Assembly: GCA_903873655.1 (NCBI GenBank)
Contig: CAIQPH010000245.1
Coordinates: 1-39,193 of the forward strand
Source of the DNA: an uncultured Holophagaceae bacterium
GTDB lineage: Bacteria; Acidobacteriota; Holophagae; Holophagales; Holophagaceae
Direction: 5' to 3'
Length of the DNA stretch: 39,193 nucleotides
Below, in pieces: positions 33,801-39,193 of the stretch (positions are counted from its first letter, which is position 1; the number at the start of each line of letters is the position of its first letter). The position numbers were made by a program, and so were the translations under genes. The notes beneath the pieces are model-generated. The model saw only the letters and a program-made list of their open reading frames with translations. It had not been told where the DNA came from and did no database searches.

Positions 33801-35333
33801 ACTGCCACCAGCGTGGCCGATCCCACCAAGTCCGCGAGCTGTGTGGTCAATGTCAAGTCTGCGAGTGTCACCCTCGCAATCACTCCCTTGAGTGTGGAAC
33901 TGGGCCCCGGAGGAAGTTACAAATTCGGAACCAGCATGCAGGTGACTGGGAGTTCCGATACAAACCTGACCTGGAAAACAGAAGCAGGAACCATCGTCCC
34001 CTACCCGGATGGCAGTGCGCTATACCAGGCGCCTCTTAATGCCGGGACCTACCAGGTCAGTGCCGTCAGCAACGCGGACCCCAGGGTATTCGCAACGGCC
34101 ATGGTCACGGTGAACCCGGGGAAGTCCTTCCTGACGATCACGCCATCCGAGATCCATCTATCGATGGGTGCAACCCAGTCCTTTACCGTTCAAGGCTCCA
34201 ATCTGAACGGTGCCGTCCAATGGAGCATCGCGGAGTCGGGTGGAGGGACCATTGGTTCCGGTGGGTTCTACACGGCGCCAACCACACAAGGGACCTACAC
34301 GGTGGTTGCCCAGGGAACCAGCACCTCCGGGGATTCCCTTTTTGCCTCCGCCAAGGTCACTGTGGGATCTTTGGTGATCCAAGCTCCCAGTCAGCTCACG
34401 CTTTTACCTGGGGATTCCTATGCCTTCAAGGCCAGCCAGATCAACGGTTCCACGTTTGTCCTGACCTGGTCCATAGATGAAGGACTCCTTGGGGGGACCA
34501 TTACCTCCGGTGGCGCCTACACGGCACCCCTGCAAGCGGGCTTCTACCATGTCCGGGTCAGCAACGCGGGAGGGGAATCCGTCGTTCAAGAGGTTCTGGT
34601 CACCCTCATTGATGCCATCGGAATCTCTCCAAAGGTGGAAATCCTGGAGGAAGGGGACTACCTCCTATCCGTGTCCCTCCAGGCGTCCAATGGCAAACGC
34701 ACCACAAGGAAGGCCAGCCTTCATCTCACCGTCGGCATCCAGGAACCGGAGTTGACCTTTGGGGCCGATAGCCTCAAGACCGAGCTCGGAGTGGACGGTT
34801 CCTACCAGGTGGTGGACGTACGCATTGAGAAATCAACGCCGGATGATGTGGTGCCAGCCGATTCGCCAATGGATCTTGGAGCGACAGCAGCCTACCGAAT
34901 GGATCGACTGGAGAGGCCCTGGATTACAGCAGGAGGGTTGGTGCTCGCCGAGGCCCTGGACTTGAATGGGAATGGACTCGCCGACCAACTTCGGGTGACC
35001 TTTGCTGCGACCTTGGTCTCCATGGGGAGCTACGAATGGAGCGGGGCCTTGGTGGATGCCGATGGCTTGGTCATTGGCTATGCCTATGGCGGGCCCACTC
35101 AGTTGCCAGCAGGGGCCATTCGGCTGCCATTGATCTTTAGTGGTACAGCCATCAATTCCCACGGCAAGGATGGTCCGTACTATCTAAAGAACATTTTGCT
35201 CCAAGGGCCGGTTCTTGGTGGATCTGGAGATTGGTCTGGTGCCATCACCGGCTACACGGCAAGTCAGTTCGACTCCCCCGCCGCCCCCCTTACGGCCGCG
35301 CAAAGTCAAAAGGTGAATACCGCCCTTCCTTAG
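27858..35333 (+). CDS. Giant secreted Ig/IPT/kelch/BIG2 multidomain protein
   Basis: This 2491-residue protein is probably exported and surface-exposed or released. AGAGG lies 6 bases before ATG 27858; the export signal is unusually set back (about 38-60, RSQRVSWLVLLALTGLLLFAATA). Order: three near-identical Ig-like domains (61-144, 147-230, 232-317), two IPT/TIG domains (319-397, 399-478), and an Ig-like domain (about 484-893) split by seven kelch repeats (about 538-865, xRxxHTATLLxNGKVLVIGG). An intact copy of that Ig-like domain follows (897-977), then three further Ig-like domains (to 1231) and a second kelch-like propeller (about 1236-1585). Further Ig-like domains and five BIG2-like repeats (about 1835-2250) lead to a C-terminal domain with DLNGNGLADQL and GKDGPYYLKNILL. 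There is no LPXTG, PEP-CTERM or other sorting signal at the end. The ligand is unknown; adhesion or polymer binding is inference. Confidence 0.85.
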   Translation: MLAAIHRQCEGLCLSAPTHLTKRIGAWMRRALKNPNPRSQRVSWLVLLALTGLLLFAATAPSITTQPASQTVTLGTKATFSVVASGTAPLTYQWSKNGTAITGATAASYTTPATVSTDSGSTFSVKVKNLAGTKTSNSAPLTVNLPPTISTQPASKSVVLGSTASFTVVASGTGTLGYQWSRNGTTISGATAATYTTAATVAGDNGATFTVKVTNTYGNVTSAAATLTLNLPPSITTQPVSKTVNLGAAATFSVAATGTGALTYQWSKNGSVISGATAATYTTPVTAVVDNGATFTAKVTNSVGTVTSSAATLTLNLPPTITSFTPISGGVGTSVALTGTNYTGVTAVKFNGIAASSYTVGGATSITVVAPNGVTTGKLSVTTASGTATSSASFTVVAAPTITSFTPSSVGAGTTVTLTGTTFTGATSVKFNGLAAASYKVVSATSITAVVPTGATAGPISVTTPGGTGTSSSSFTVVLPPTQPVITASNAVTSGQMGCLASVPPQTGCTFAWNLIGGSITAGSTTTQILYTPKSLSIVNGRAGHTSTLLPNGKVLVIGGTFATAGAELFNPATGTFALTGSLTTPRSWHTATLLSNGKVLVIGGYDVSGNVVSSVEIFDPSKGTFSQLSSMKTPRVNHTATLLADGRLLLTGGYSGNGSLASAELFDPTTTTFTPTTSSMTVQRNYHSATLLPNGQVLLVGGYSDVAANASAELFNPSTGIFTALPGPLLTARCQHTATLLQNGDVLVVGGSDNNWNVLASAEIFTQAQGTFTLSSPMVDGRTGHTATPLGNGKVLVVGGFGVSPAILGAECFDPATGTFSQVAMITDRGSHATSLLASGLVIVTGGTDNVNTLTSAEIFDPSSAAFGNAVLSCTVTNAAASVSGTKGFLVAPVVIVPVITAPAQVVENQTGCSASIPAQAGCMYTWTISNGAITGGNGTTSLTFTAGTAGSPVNLSCTVTNVAGSAQTGNVTVNLLSSKYMTITPSTAVVAPGAYVTINSDRPVVWVSGENNYDINISSTWFWPFEMSVLCRMPDQIGTYELDAYSTGNPSLKAEVYITVVTPGSPVINSFTASSTSVHAGQPVTLSWNVSNATSVNLSYCDATTNGYFYSLPISTGNTSLVVYPKNITKYKLDASENGFGTVNAFLTVNADMAPTITSFTVSPASLTLGDSSQLSATFTNGTGSISEGVGPVQSGVPVTESPTKYGKYTLSVTNPYGATATKDLNLNVLVSGQYSTLPNMQQAQAASQPALLRDGRVLFVGGTTKNWNGTWGPTTGAAQVFDSASGTFQSVGSLVGERVGHTATSCSDGQVLVWGGIDGNYSPERFLNTFEIFDPKSNAFSSYDLGGTYTQNSIVSRIGHTATQLADGRVLIAGGQSIPDGLNQVSNSDLVSIGTSLLVNLSNPFQDYPTFVVTGAMTTPRTGHVSVRLMDGRVLVAGGGNQVTSFTSAELYDPAKGTWSPAGNLSQAAHAKNPILLPDGRVLFDGLEIFDPTTSTFSPLASPYTGFSGFGGNAVLLPNGMIHMGYLPSSTSVPVLYDFVLNACYGTVNPSPVGSSDDITLLQDGTLLFAGGQDPRAVRFDSQSPLSVQPALGHTNVGLSLTLRASGQDSAGAIWSASGGTILQDDTFQAQTAGTYAVTATASTGARSTAWVEVHPAIQVIIGTIIPPAPGGFNVGVPGAIHARVLNTPNQGVNWSVQEGGVAGTITGDGIFTGTTPGICHVVATSMADPTRFVSAAIVVNPSGGGPIQVPVISTFASDTPTVEPGRAANLSWNVIGAYQLVLTGGGLRNDVTGLTGMAVFPTANTQYQLTALNSVGSSYSQTITIHVSTMPVTISISPMTATIYAGQSMVFGFSLSAPTNRVTWSATGGSITPTGAYTAPAQPGTYTVTVTSVDDPRQSATATVTVQTQMVVPVSVQISPSTLDIYTSKTFILGTSVSAGLGRSTDVTWTATGGTIVSLDGNSGYFTAPSAIGACTVTATSVADPTKSASCVVNVKSASVTLAITPLSVELGPGGSYKFGTSMQVTGSSDTNLTWKTEAGTIVPYPDGSALYQAPLNAGTYQVSAVSNADPRVFATAMVTVNPGKSFLTITPSEIHLSMGATQSFTVQGSNLNGAVQWSIAESGGGTIGSGGFYTAPTTQGTYTVVAQGTSTSGDSLFASAKVTVGSLVIQAPSQLTLLPGDSYAFKASQINGSTFVLTWSIDEGLLGGTITSGGAYTAPLQAGFYHVRVSNAGGESVVQEVLVTLIDAIGISPKVEILEEGDYLLSVSLQASNGKRTTRKASLHLTVGIQEPELTFGADSLKTELGVDGSYQVVDVRIEKSTPDDVVPADSPMDLGATAAYRMDRLERPWITAGGLVLAEALDLNGNGLADQLRVTFAATLVSMGSYEWSGALVDADGLVIGYAYGGPTQLPAGAIRLPLIFSGTAINSHGKDGPYYLKNILLQGPVLGGSGDWSGAITGYTASQFDSPAAPLTAAQSQKVNTALP

Positions 35334-35383
35334 CCCTTGAAATCTACTGTTCAACAACCCACGAAGAAGGGGGTGAAGCCGTG

Positions 35384-37366
35384 ATGTTCCTGCAATGGTC
35401 GGCTCGGTTGTTAGTTGGTATTGCATTGAGTTCCCTTGGCACAACGGTTCCCCTTCTGGCCCAGATGAGAGGACATTCCCCGAACCGGCTCCAGCCGCTG
35501 GACCAGGTGGGCCAAGCCCTCCCAACCATGGCCAAGGGAATTCAGCAGCAAGCCATGGCCGCTGTTAGCAACACGGAATCGGACTATCTGGACCCGGCCT
35601 TTTGGAACGCGCCCCCATTTCTTGATGGCAACGTCCCTTTCAAATGGCCAAGTGATTGGGGGGTGGCAGATCGACGGGGTGATACTCGCCTCAAGAGCAG
35701 TCGGATTCTGGCGAAGTGGAACCCGCAACATGATGGAACGGGTTCGGACCACTTCTATCTTCGCTTCGACCTTCAGCGCGTCGTGACCAGCGCCGCTGAT
35801 TTCACCAGCCAGGGCCATTTAAGCGACACCACCTATGCCCGAATGCGGGATGCTGGACTCCTCTCAGCCAAAACCACCATCAAGATCGAGTTGGGCGTTG
35901 CCTACGAAAAGCCAGACTATACGGTGAACTATGTCAACTGGAGCGAGCAGGTTCATCTCCACGACTTGACCTACGACGTGATGGTGCTGGACATCAATGG
36001 AACGCCGTTGAACATCCTTTTCCCGGGACTCAAATATGGTCGCTTCGTCCCAACCATGCCACTGACAGTCCCCACCAGCGCCCTCCGTTTCCCGGTCAAG
36101 GGCGCCCCCGAGCCCACCCCTGCCTGGAACGTGATTCACTTCAAGCTGGTTCCCCCGCAAGTCACGTCACCCGATGTGTATGGGGGAGCTGGTTACTACC
36201 GGCACGCCAAAATTCCCGCCACCTTTATTCCGTACAGCTTTCTCCTGGATGCGGAGTTGTCATTTGGGGCAGTTGCACCGATCTTCCTGGTGCATGGGAC
36301 GAATGCGAAGCCGGACACATGGGATCTGCCAGGCAACGGACATAGCTTTAACGACTACTTTTCTACATTTCATGGTGTCTATTTTAATGACATCGCGCTC
36401 CTACCCAACGGAGCCGTAAATGGGAATGGCACCATGCTGGAGGGACAAATCGCAGATCGGTTAGCAAGCGTGGGGGCCAAGCGATGTCATATCGTGGCTC
36501 ACAGCAAGGGAGGCAATGACAGCCGGGCCATGATTTCGATCCACTACGGCAAGAAGTGGAATCAATCGCTAGATCAACCAAAACATTTTGAAGTCCTCTC
36601 TCTGTATACCCTTGATACGCCCCATCGAGGCACGATCATGGCGGACATTTCATGGTCCGTCCAGAATGCCAAAGGATCTGTGGTTGCGGATCCCAATTGG
36701 CCAGGACTCCAGACCCTCGTGAATTTGGATTATTGGTGGTTACACCAGTCTTGGCCTTTCCATCCCGATAGCAAGGCATGCGCACCGACAGGGGATGCTC
36801 TAGATAATAATAGAACGGAATACATGAAGAATTGGAATGATTCACATTATATTGATCTTTATAAAGCAAATTCTACCAATGATGAAATAATACCCATTAA
36901 ATTTTATAATACGGCAGCCAATGCGGATTGGAGCATCAGAAATTTGCAAATAGATAGCACAGAAAACTTTCTTGAAGGCGGTGGTCTTATTTATGGTAAT
37001 AGTTCTCAATATCCTTTGAATAACCTTGCGACATCTGCCTATCAGATTCTGTATTGGGCGAAGCGAGTCGATGCGCGAACCTCTACCCGCCCGGTGACTG
37101 TTAGAGATAAAGAAGGCAATACCTACACGATCAACAGGCTTGTGACAGAACTATTTGTACCATCTAGCAATCCTCAAGCAAATGGAACCTGGAACGATTC
37201 AGTCGTAGCCATAGATAGCGCGATTTATGACGGTAGTATCCCTTTTTGTCCTGCCTCTATCCCAAGTCTAGGCGGCGTCCTTCTTGGGAATCATTCCGGC
37301 ATTAAGACAAGAACCATGGCTTCAGAAATCGTCAATCAAATTCGATCCGATTGGGTTATTCAATAG
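35384..37366 (+). CDS. Secreted alpha/beta-hydrolase, lipase-like
   Basis: This 660-residue protein has a signal peptide when started at ATG 35384 (MFLQWSARLLVGIALSSLG, cleavage near LLAQ); GTG 35381 is a possible alternative. The track start at 35231 lies inside the upstream gene. Residues about 60-295 form an uncharacterised N-terminal domain. The hydrolase part has the oxyanion strand PIFLVHGTNAKPDTW (299-313), nucleophile S374 in HIVAHSKGGNDSRA, LDTPHRGT (410-417), and a probable catalytic His, H637, in LLGNHSGIKT. The acid may be D605 in WNDSVV. AHSKGG and TPHRGT are typical of triacylglycerol lipases and PGAP1-like hydrolases. The last 200 codons are AT-rich, unlike the first part. It lies 50 bases after the giant gene. 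Confidence 0.8.
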   Translation: MFLQWSARLLVGIALSSLGTTVPLLAQMRGHSPNRLQPLDQVGQALPTMAKGIQQQAMAAVSNTESDYLDPAFWNAPPFLDGNVPFKWPSDWGVADRRGDTRLKSSRILAKWNPQHDGTGSDHFYLRFDLQRVVTSAADFTSQGHLSDTTYARMRDAGLLSAKTTIKIELGVAYEKPDYTVNYVNWSEQVHLHDLTYDVMVLDINGTPLNILFPGLKYGRFVPTMPLTVPTSALRFPVKGAPEPTPAWNVIHFKLVPPQVTSPDVYGGAGYYRHAKIPATFIPYSFLLDAELSFGAVAPIFLVHGTNAKPDTWDLPGNGHSFNDYFSTFHGVYFNDIALLPNGAVNGNGTMLEGQIADRLASVGAKRCHIVAHSKGGNDSRAMISIHYGKKWNQSLDQPKHFEVLSLYTLDTPHRGTIMADISWSVQNAKGSVVADPNWPGLQTLVNLDYWWLHQSWPFHPDSKACAPTGDALDNNRTEYMKNWNDSHYIDLYKANSTNDEIIPIKFYNTAANADWSIRNLQIDSTENFLEGGGLIYGNSSQYPLNNLATSAYQILYWAKRVDARTSTRPVTVRDKEGNTYTINRLVTELFVPSSNPQANGTWNDSVVAIDSAIYDGSIPFCPASIPSLGGVLLGNHSGIKTRTMASEIVNQIRSDWVIQ

Positions 37367-37387
37367 TTTATTAGAGGGAGTCTTATT

Positions 37388-38092
37388 ATGGGTTTTTTAA
37401 AAAATAAAAAAACAATAATCCCATCAATTATACTTTTCTTACTTGTGGTTGGTTCTACCCTTGGACTTTTTCGAAAAGTCAGCGTTGGCTCCATGGAGGC
37501 GAATCATCCATGGATGACCTTCGAACCAACCAGAGAACAGGGGATGCCTCATCCTATGGGGGATATCCAGGATCCAAATATCGTCTATTTTGTGTTTGTC
37601 GAGAAATCAGGAGAAGCGGTAAAGGTCAATTTAAATACAAAGGAAATATCGCCATATCATTTTAAGGTTGAAAAATGGGAAGATGTTCATAAGTTCACTT
37701 TGAGATATAATCTTGGTTCTCATTTTGAAAACCCGAAGGCACCCACGTGGATTGAATTTCGCGGCAAGAAAAAAGTGGGAAATGGCCTTCACTTGTTTGG
37801 TGATCCTGTTCCCAATCGGCCTGGAATCTATGAAGATACTCGAAGAACAGGCTATTATTATATTATGGACAGCCGGAATAATGTTCCCGTTGAATTACTT
37901 AGAGTGAAAATTGCCAACGCTGAAATCGACTTCGGAGGGCTTGGGACTGCATACATTAGCCCGGATGAAAAATGGCTTATATATGTATTGGATGGTTATG
38001 TCGCGCGGACCTTCGTTTTCAATCGCGAGCAACAGAATATTCCTTCATTTCAATTAGACCATGAAGACAAAGTTACAGAAATATGGAATTAA
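37388..38092 (+). CDS. Membrane-anchored protein of unknown function
   Basis: I do not recognise this 234-residue protein. Its N-terminus is basic (MGFLKNKKTIIP) and followed by one hydrophobic segment (about 11-28, SIILFLLVVGSTLGLF), either an uncleaved anchor or a signal peptide. The rest is hydrophilic and rich in beta-type and aromatic residues (YFVFVEKSGEAVKVNLNTKE; YISPDEKWLIYVLDGYVAR), a pattern reminiscent of beta-propeller or WD/TolB-like strands but too short for a full propeller. AGAGGGAG precedes the ATG. It lies 21 bases after the lipase-like gene and 24 before the next gene, so it is probably cotranscribed. The gene is strongly AT-rich against the GC-rich window, suggesting recent acquisition. 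Confidence 0.7.
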   Translation: MGFLKNKKTIIPSIILFLLVVGSTLGLFRKVSVGSMEANHPWMTFEPTREQGMPHPMGDIQDPNIVYFVFVEKSGEAVKVNLNTKEISPYHFKVEKWEDVHKFTLRYNLGSHFENPKAPTWIEFRGKKKVGNGLHLFGDPVPNRPGIYEDTRRTGYYYIMDSRNNVPVELLRVKIANAEIDFGGLGTAYISPDEKWLIYVLDGYVARTFVFNREQQNIPSFQLDHEDKVTEIWN

Positions 38093-38116
38093 GGTCGAAA
38101 AACAAGGAAACCAAAT

Positions 38117-38974
38117 ATGAATAGTATTCCCAAGGTTCAACCCGGTTATAAATTTCTATCCTGGCTCCTGTTTTGCTCAATGTGGATGAGCCCGATATTG
38201 AATGCACAAGACACTAACTCGGTTTATACCCAGCCTCGTCTTCAAAATTTCCTTCAGATGGTTCCTCCAGATCAATCCGTCTCCTATCCATTTTGGGTTG
38301 ATCAAACGACATCTTGTTCCATAGCGGTTTCTAGCATCGCTAAAAATTTAGGTATCCAACTGAAGGATCCTAACGGACACCTTTTTCTCTTCGGACAGTC
38401 GGATAGCGCCTACTTCCAAAGCTCTCTCTCCCCTGACCCAGTGGCATATCCAGACGCGCCCGGCATCAACTATTACATCAATTTAGGGACACCGGCAGTA
38501 GGCAAATGGACCATGCAGATTATGGCGCCTACAGTTCCAGATCTCGTACTAACGCTTCCGGTTCAAATTGTCTTCAACAATCAAGTGGGCCCGGTGCTGT
38601 TTGGCGGAGGAGGTATTACTTCAATTGGGAGCGCTGTCTCTTTCAGCTTGGCTGTGGTGGATGGAACGGGCAAAGTGGGAAATCCCCAGATCAGTGCCAC
38701 GCTGTTTCGATTGGACGACTCCAGCGTTCCCCCCGCCCCGGTTTCATTTCTAGACGATGGGCAGGGAGCCGACTACGTTGCTGGAGATTCGATCTACAGC
38801 GTCTACCTCACGCCTTCCCAGGCGGGTAGCTACATGCTCCAGATAGACGTATCTGGCGACGCCTCCACGGGCCATTTCCAGCGCAGCATTGCCTCTGGTT
38901 TCAAGATCGTGCCAAGAACTGCCCGAATTGTTGGCACTTTCAAGGAACGCGTCATCCCGGCTATTCCGCGTTAA
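38117..38974 (+). CDS. Secreted protein with choice-of-anchor X-type domain
   Basis: This 285-residue protein has a signal peptide (KFLSWLLFCSMWMSPILNA, cleavage about residue 30). Residues about 36-160 resemble a pre-peptidase or Ig-like beta domain (SVSYPFWVDQTTSCSIAVSS; LGTPAVGKWTMQIMAP). The C-terminal half carries FLDDGQGADYVAGDSIYSVYL followed by AGSYMLQIDVSGDAS and HFQRSIASGFKIV, the pattern seen in choice-of-anchor X domains of secreted bacterial proteins. Such DDG-AGD-Y segments often bind calcium, but that is inference. It is the last gene of the island operon. Its stop codon lies 12 bases inside the remnant SprT-like ORF on the other strand. Confidence 0.72.
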   Translation: MNSIPKVQPGYKFLSWLLFCSMWMSPILNAQDTNSVYTQPRLQNFLQMVPPDQSVSYPFWVDQTTSCSIAVSSIAKNLGIQLKDPNGHLFLFGQSDSAYFQSSLSPDPVAYPDAPGINYYINLGTPAVGKWTMQIMAPTVPDLVLTLPVQIVFNNQVGPVLFGGGGITSIGSAVSFSLAVVDGTGKVGNPQISATLFRLDDSSVPPAPVSFLDDGQGADYVAGDSIYSVYLTPSQAGSYMLQIDVSGDASTGHFQRSIASGFKIVPRTARIVGTFKERVIPAIPR

Positions 38975-39086
38975 GACGAAAAGCAATCAAGAATGAAAGT
39001 AGCCATCCAGGCCAATCCGTTGTCCTGTTTCCTCTGCCCGCCTCCTGGAGAATCGCCCGGGCCTTCTGGCGGAGGGTCAGGAGCAT
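38961..39086 (-). pseudogene. 5' remnant of a SprT-like gene
   Basis: On the minus strand from ATG 39086, the frame reads MLLTLRQKARAILQEA, against MNLTLRQKARAILREA in the intact SprT-like gene at 27640. After residue 16 the similarity stops, and the frame ends at 41 residues inside the 3' end of the preceding gene. DNA identity is 26 of 26 bases (27606-27631 versus 39052-39077) and about 39 of 47 over the whole matching stretch. The zinc motif is absent, so this is a non-functional fragment or the outer copy of a duplicated target site. The ORF is too short for the supplied track. Confidence 0.65.
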
Positions 39087-39139
39087 GTGTCCAGTCTGCA
39101 AAAGGATTCGGGGGGATCCGAGCCCTCCCTGGGCTACGC
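39087..39139. terminator. Possible hairpin after the right-edge partial gene
   Basis: AGCCC-TCCCT-GGGCT (39121-39135) is a 5-base-pair stem just past the stop of the putative minus-strand gene at the right edge. It has no T run and is weak evidence for a terminator. The rest of this stretch shows nothing recognisable. Confidence 0.2.
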
Positions 39140-39193
39140 CTATTTTCGGGGCTTTTCCTGCACCTTGGCGTGCTTGAACGGGCCAATCAGGAG
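39140..39193 (-). CDS. Possible C-terminal end of a gene running off the right edge
   Basis: The minus-strand frame from the window edge reads LLIGPFKHAKVQEKPRK and then TAG at 39142-39140. Its GC-rich codons and Lys-rich end look like a true protein C-terminus, but 17 residues are too few to identify anything. If real, it lies upstream of the SprT-like remnant on the same strand and marks where the pre-island chromosome resumes. Confidence 0.25.
   Translation of the reverse strand, partial: LLIGPFKHAKVQEKPRK

Noticed and set aside
38971-39186. Minus-strand 71-residue ORF at the right edge in the supplied track
   Set aside because: Pro/Arg-rich with no domain; the overlapping frame carrying the SprT-like match is better supported.

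Overview
The window is 39.2 kb of mostly GC-rich bacterial DNA with compact, largely operonic genes and many GTG starts backed by good Shine-Dalgarno sequences. Its content is a two-CheZ chemosensory cluster, a PilT-type ATPase, a group 3d NAD-reducing [NiFe] hydrogenase and very large secreted Ig/kelch proteins. This suggests a Gram-negative, motile or twitching, facultatively anaerobic environmental bacterium. An Acidobacteriota lineage such as Holophagae (Geothrix-like) would fit, but that is inference from gene content; no rRNA or other phylogenetic marker was analysed.

Region 1 (1-5444) is a chemosensory operon: a CheY cut by the window edge, a CheZ-like phosphatase with a FliM-N-like N-terminus, a triple-CheW protein, CheA, and a CheW-CheZ fusion. 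Genes abut or overlap by a few bases. Receptors, CheR and CheB are not in the window. Region 2 (5507-14032) is mainly housekeeping: asnS, a triple-hairpin intergenic element, a DUF493 protein, a PLP-dependent decarboxylase, an HU/IHF protein, a PilT-family ATPase, typA/bipA, a DUF218 membrane protein and rsmI. A degenerate copy of the rsmI start lies just upstream of rsmI.

Region 3 (14298-19464) is a complete hoxFUYHW operon: diaphorase (HoxFU), hydrogenase (HoxYH) and the HoxH maturation protease (HoxW). HoxH carries Gln where the last residue of the mature protein is normally His. No hyp genes are in the window. Region 4 (19541-27640) is mixed: two transporters in convergent orientation, two divergently transcribed sensor kinases without response regulators, an ArnB-like sugar aminotransferase, a HAD-family 5'-nucleotidase and a SprT-like putative metalloprotease.

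Region 5 (about 27,641-39,050) looks like an accessory island of about 11.4 kb. It holds four same-strand genes for exported or membrane-anchored proteins: a 2491-residue Ig/IPT/kelch/BIG2 protein, a secreted alpha/beta-hydrolase (lipase-like), a small anchored protein of unknown function, and a protein with a C-terminal DDG/AGD domain (choice-of-anchor X type). Base composition drops sharply towards AT in the 3' part. The island lies between two same-orientation copies of the 5' end of the SprT-like gene (26 identical bases within 47). One copy belongs to the intact gene on the left; the other is a 41-codon remnant on the right. In the giant protein a seven-repeat kelch propeller is inserted inside an Ig-like domain, shown by an intact copy of that domain immediately downstream.

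No tRNA, rRNA, CRISPR array, transposase or integrase was recognised. No stretch longer than 300 bases lacks a gene.
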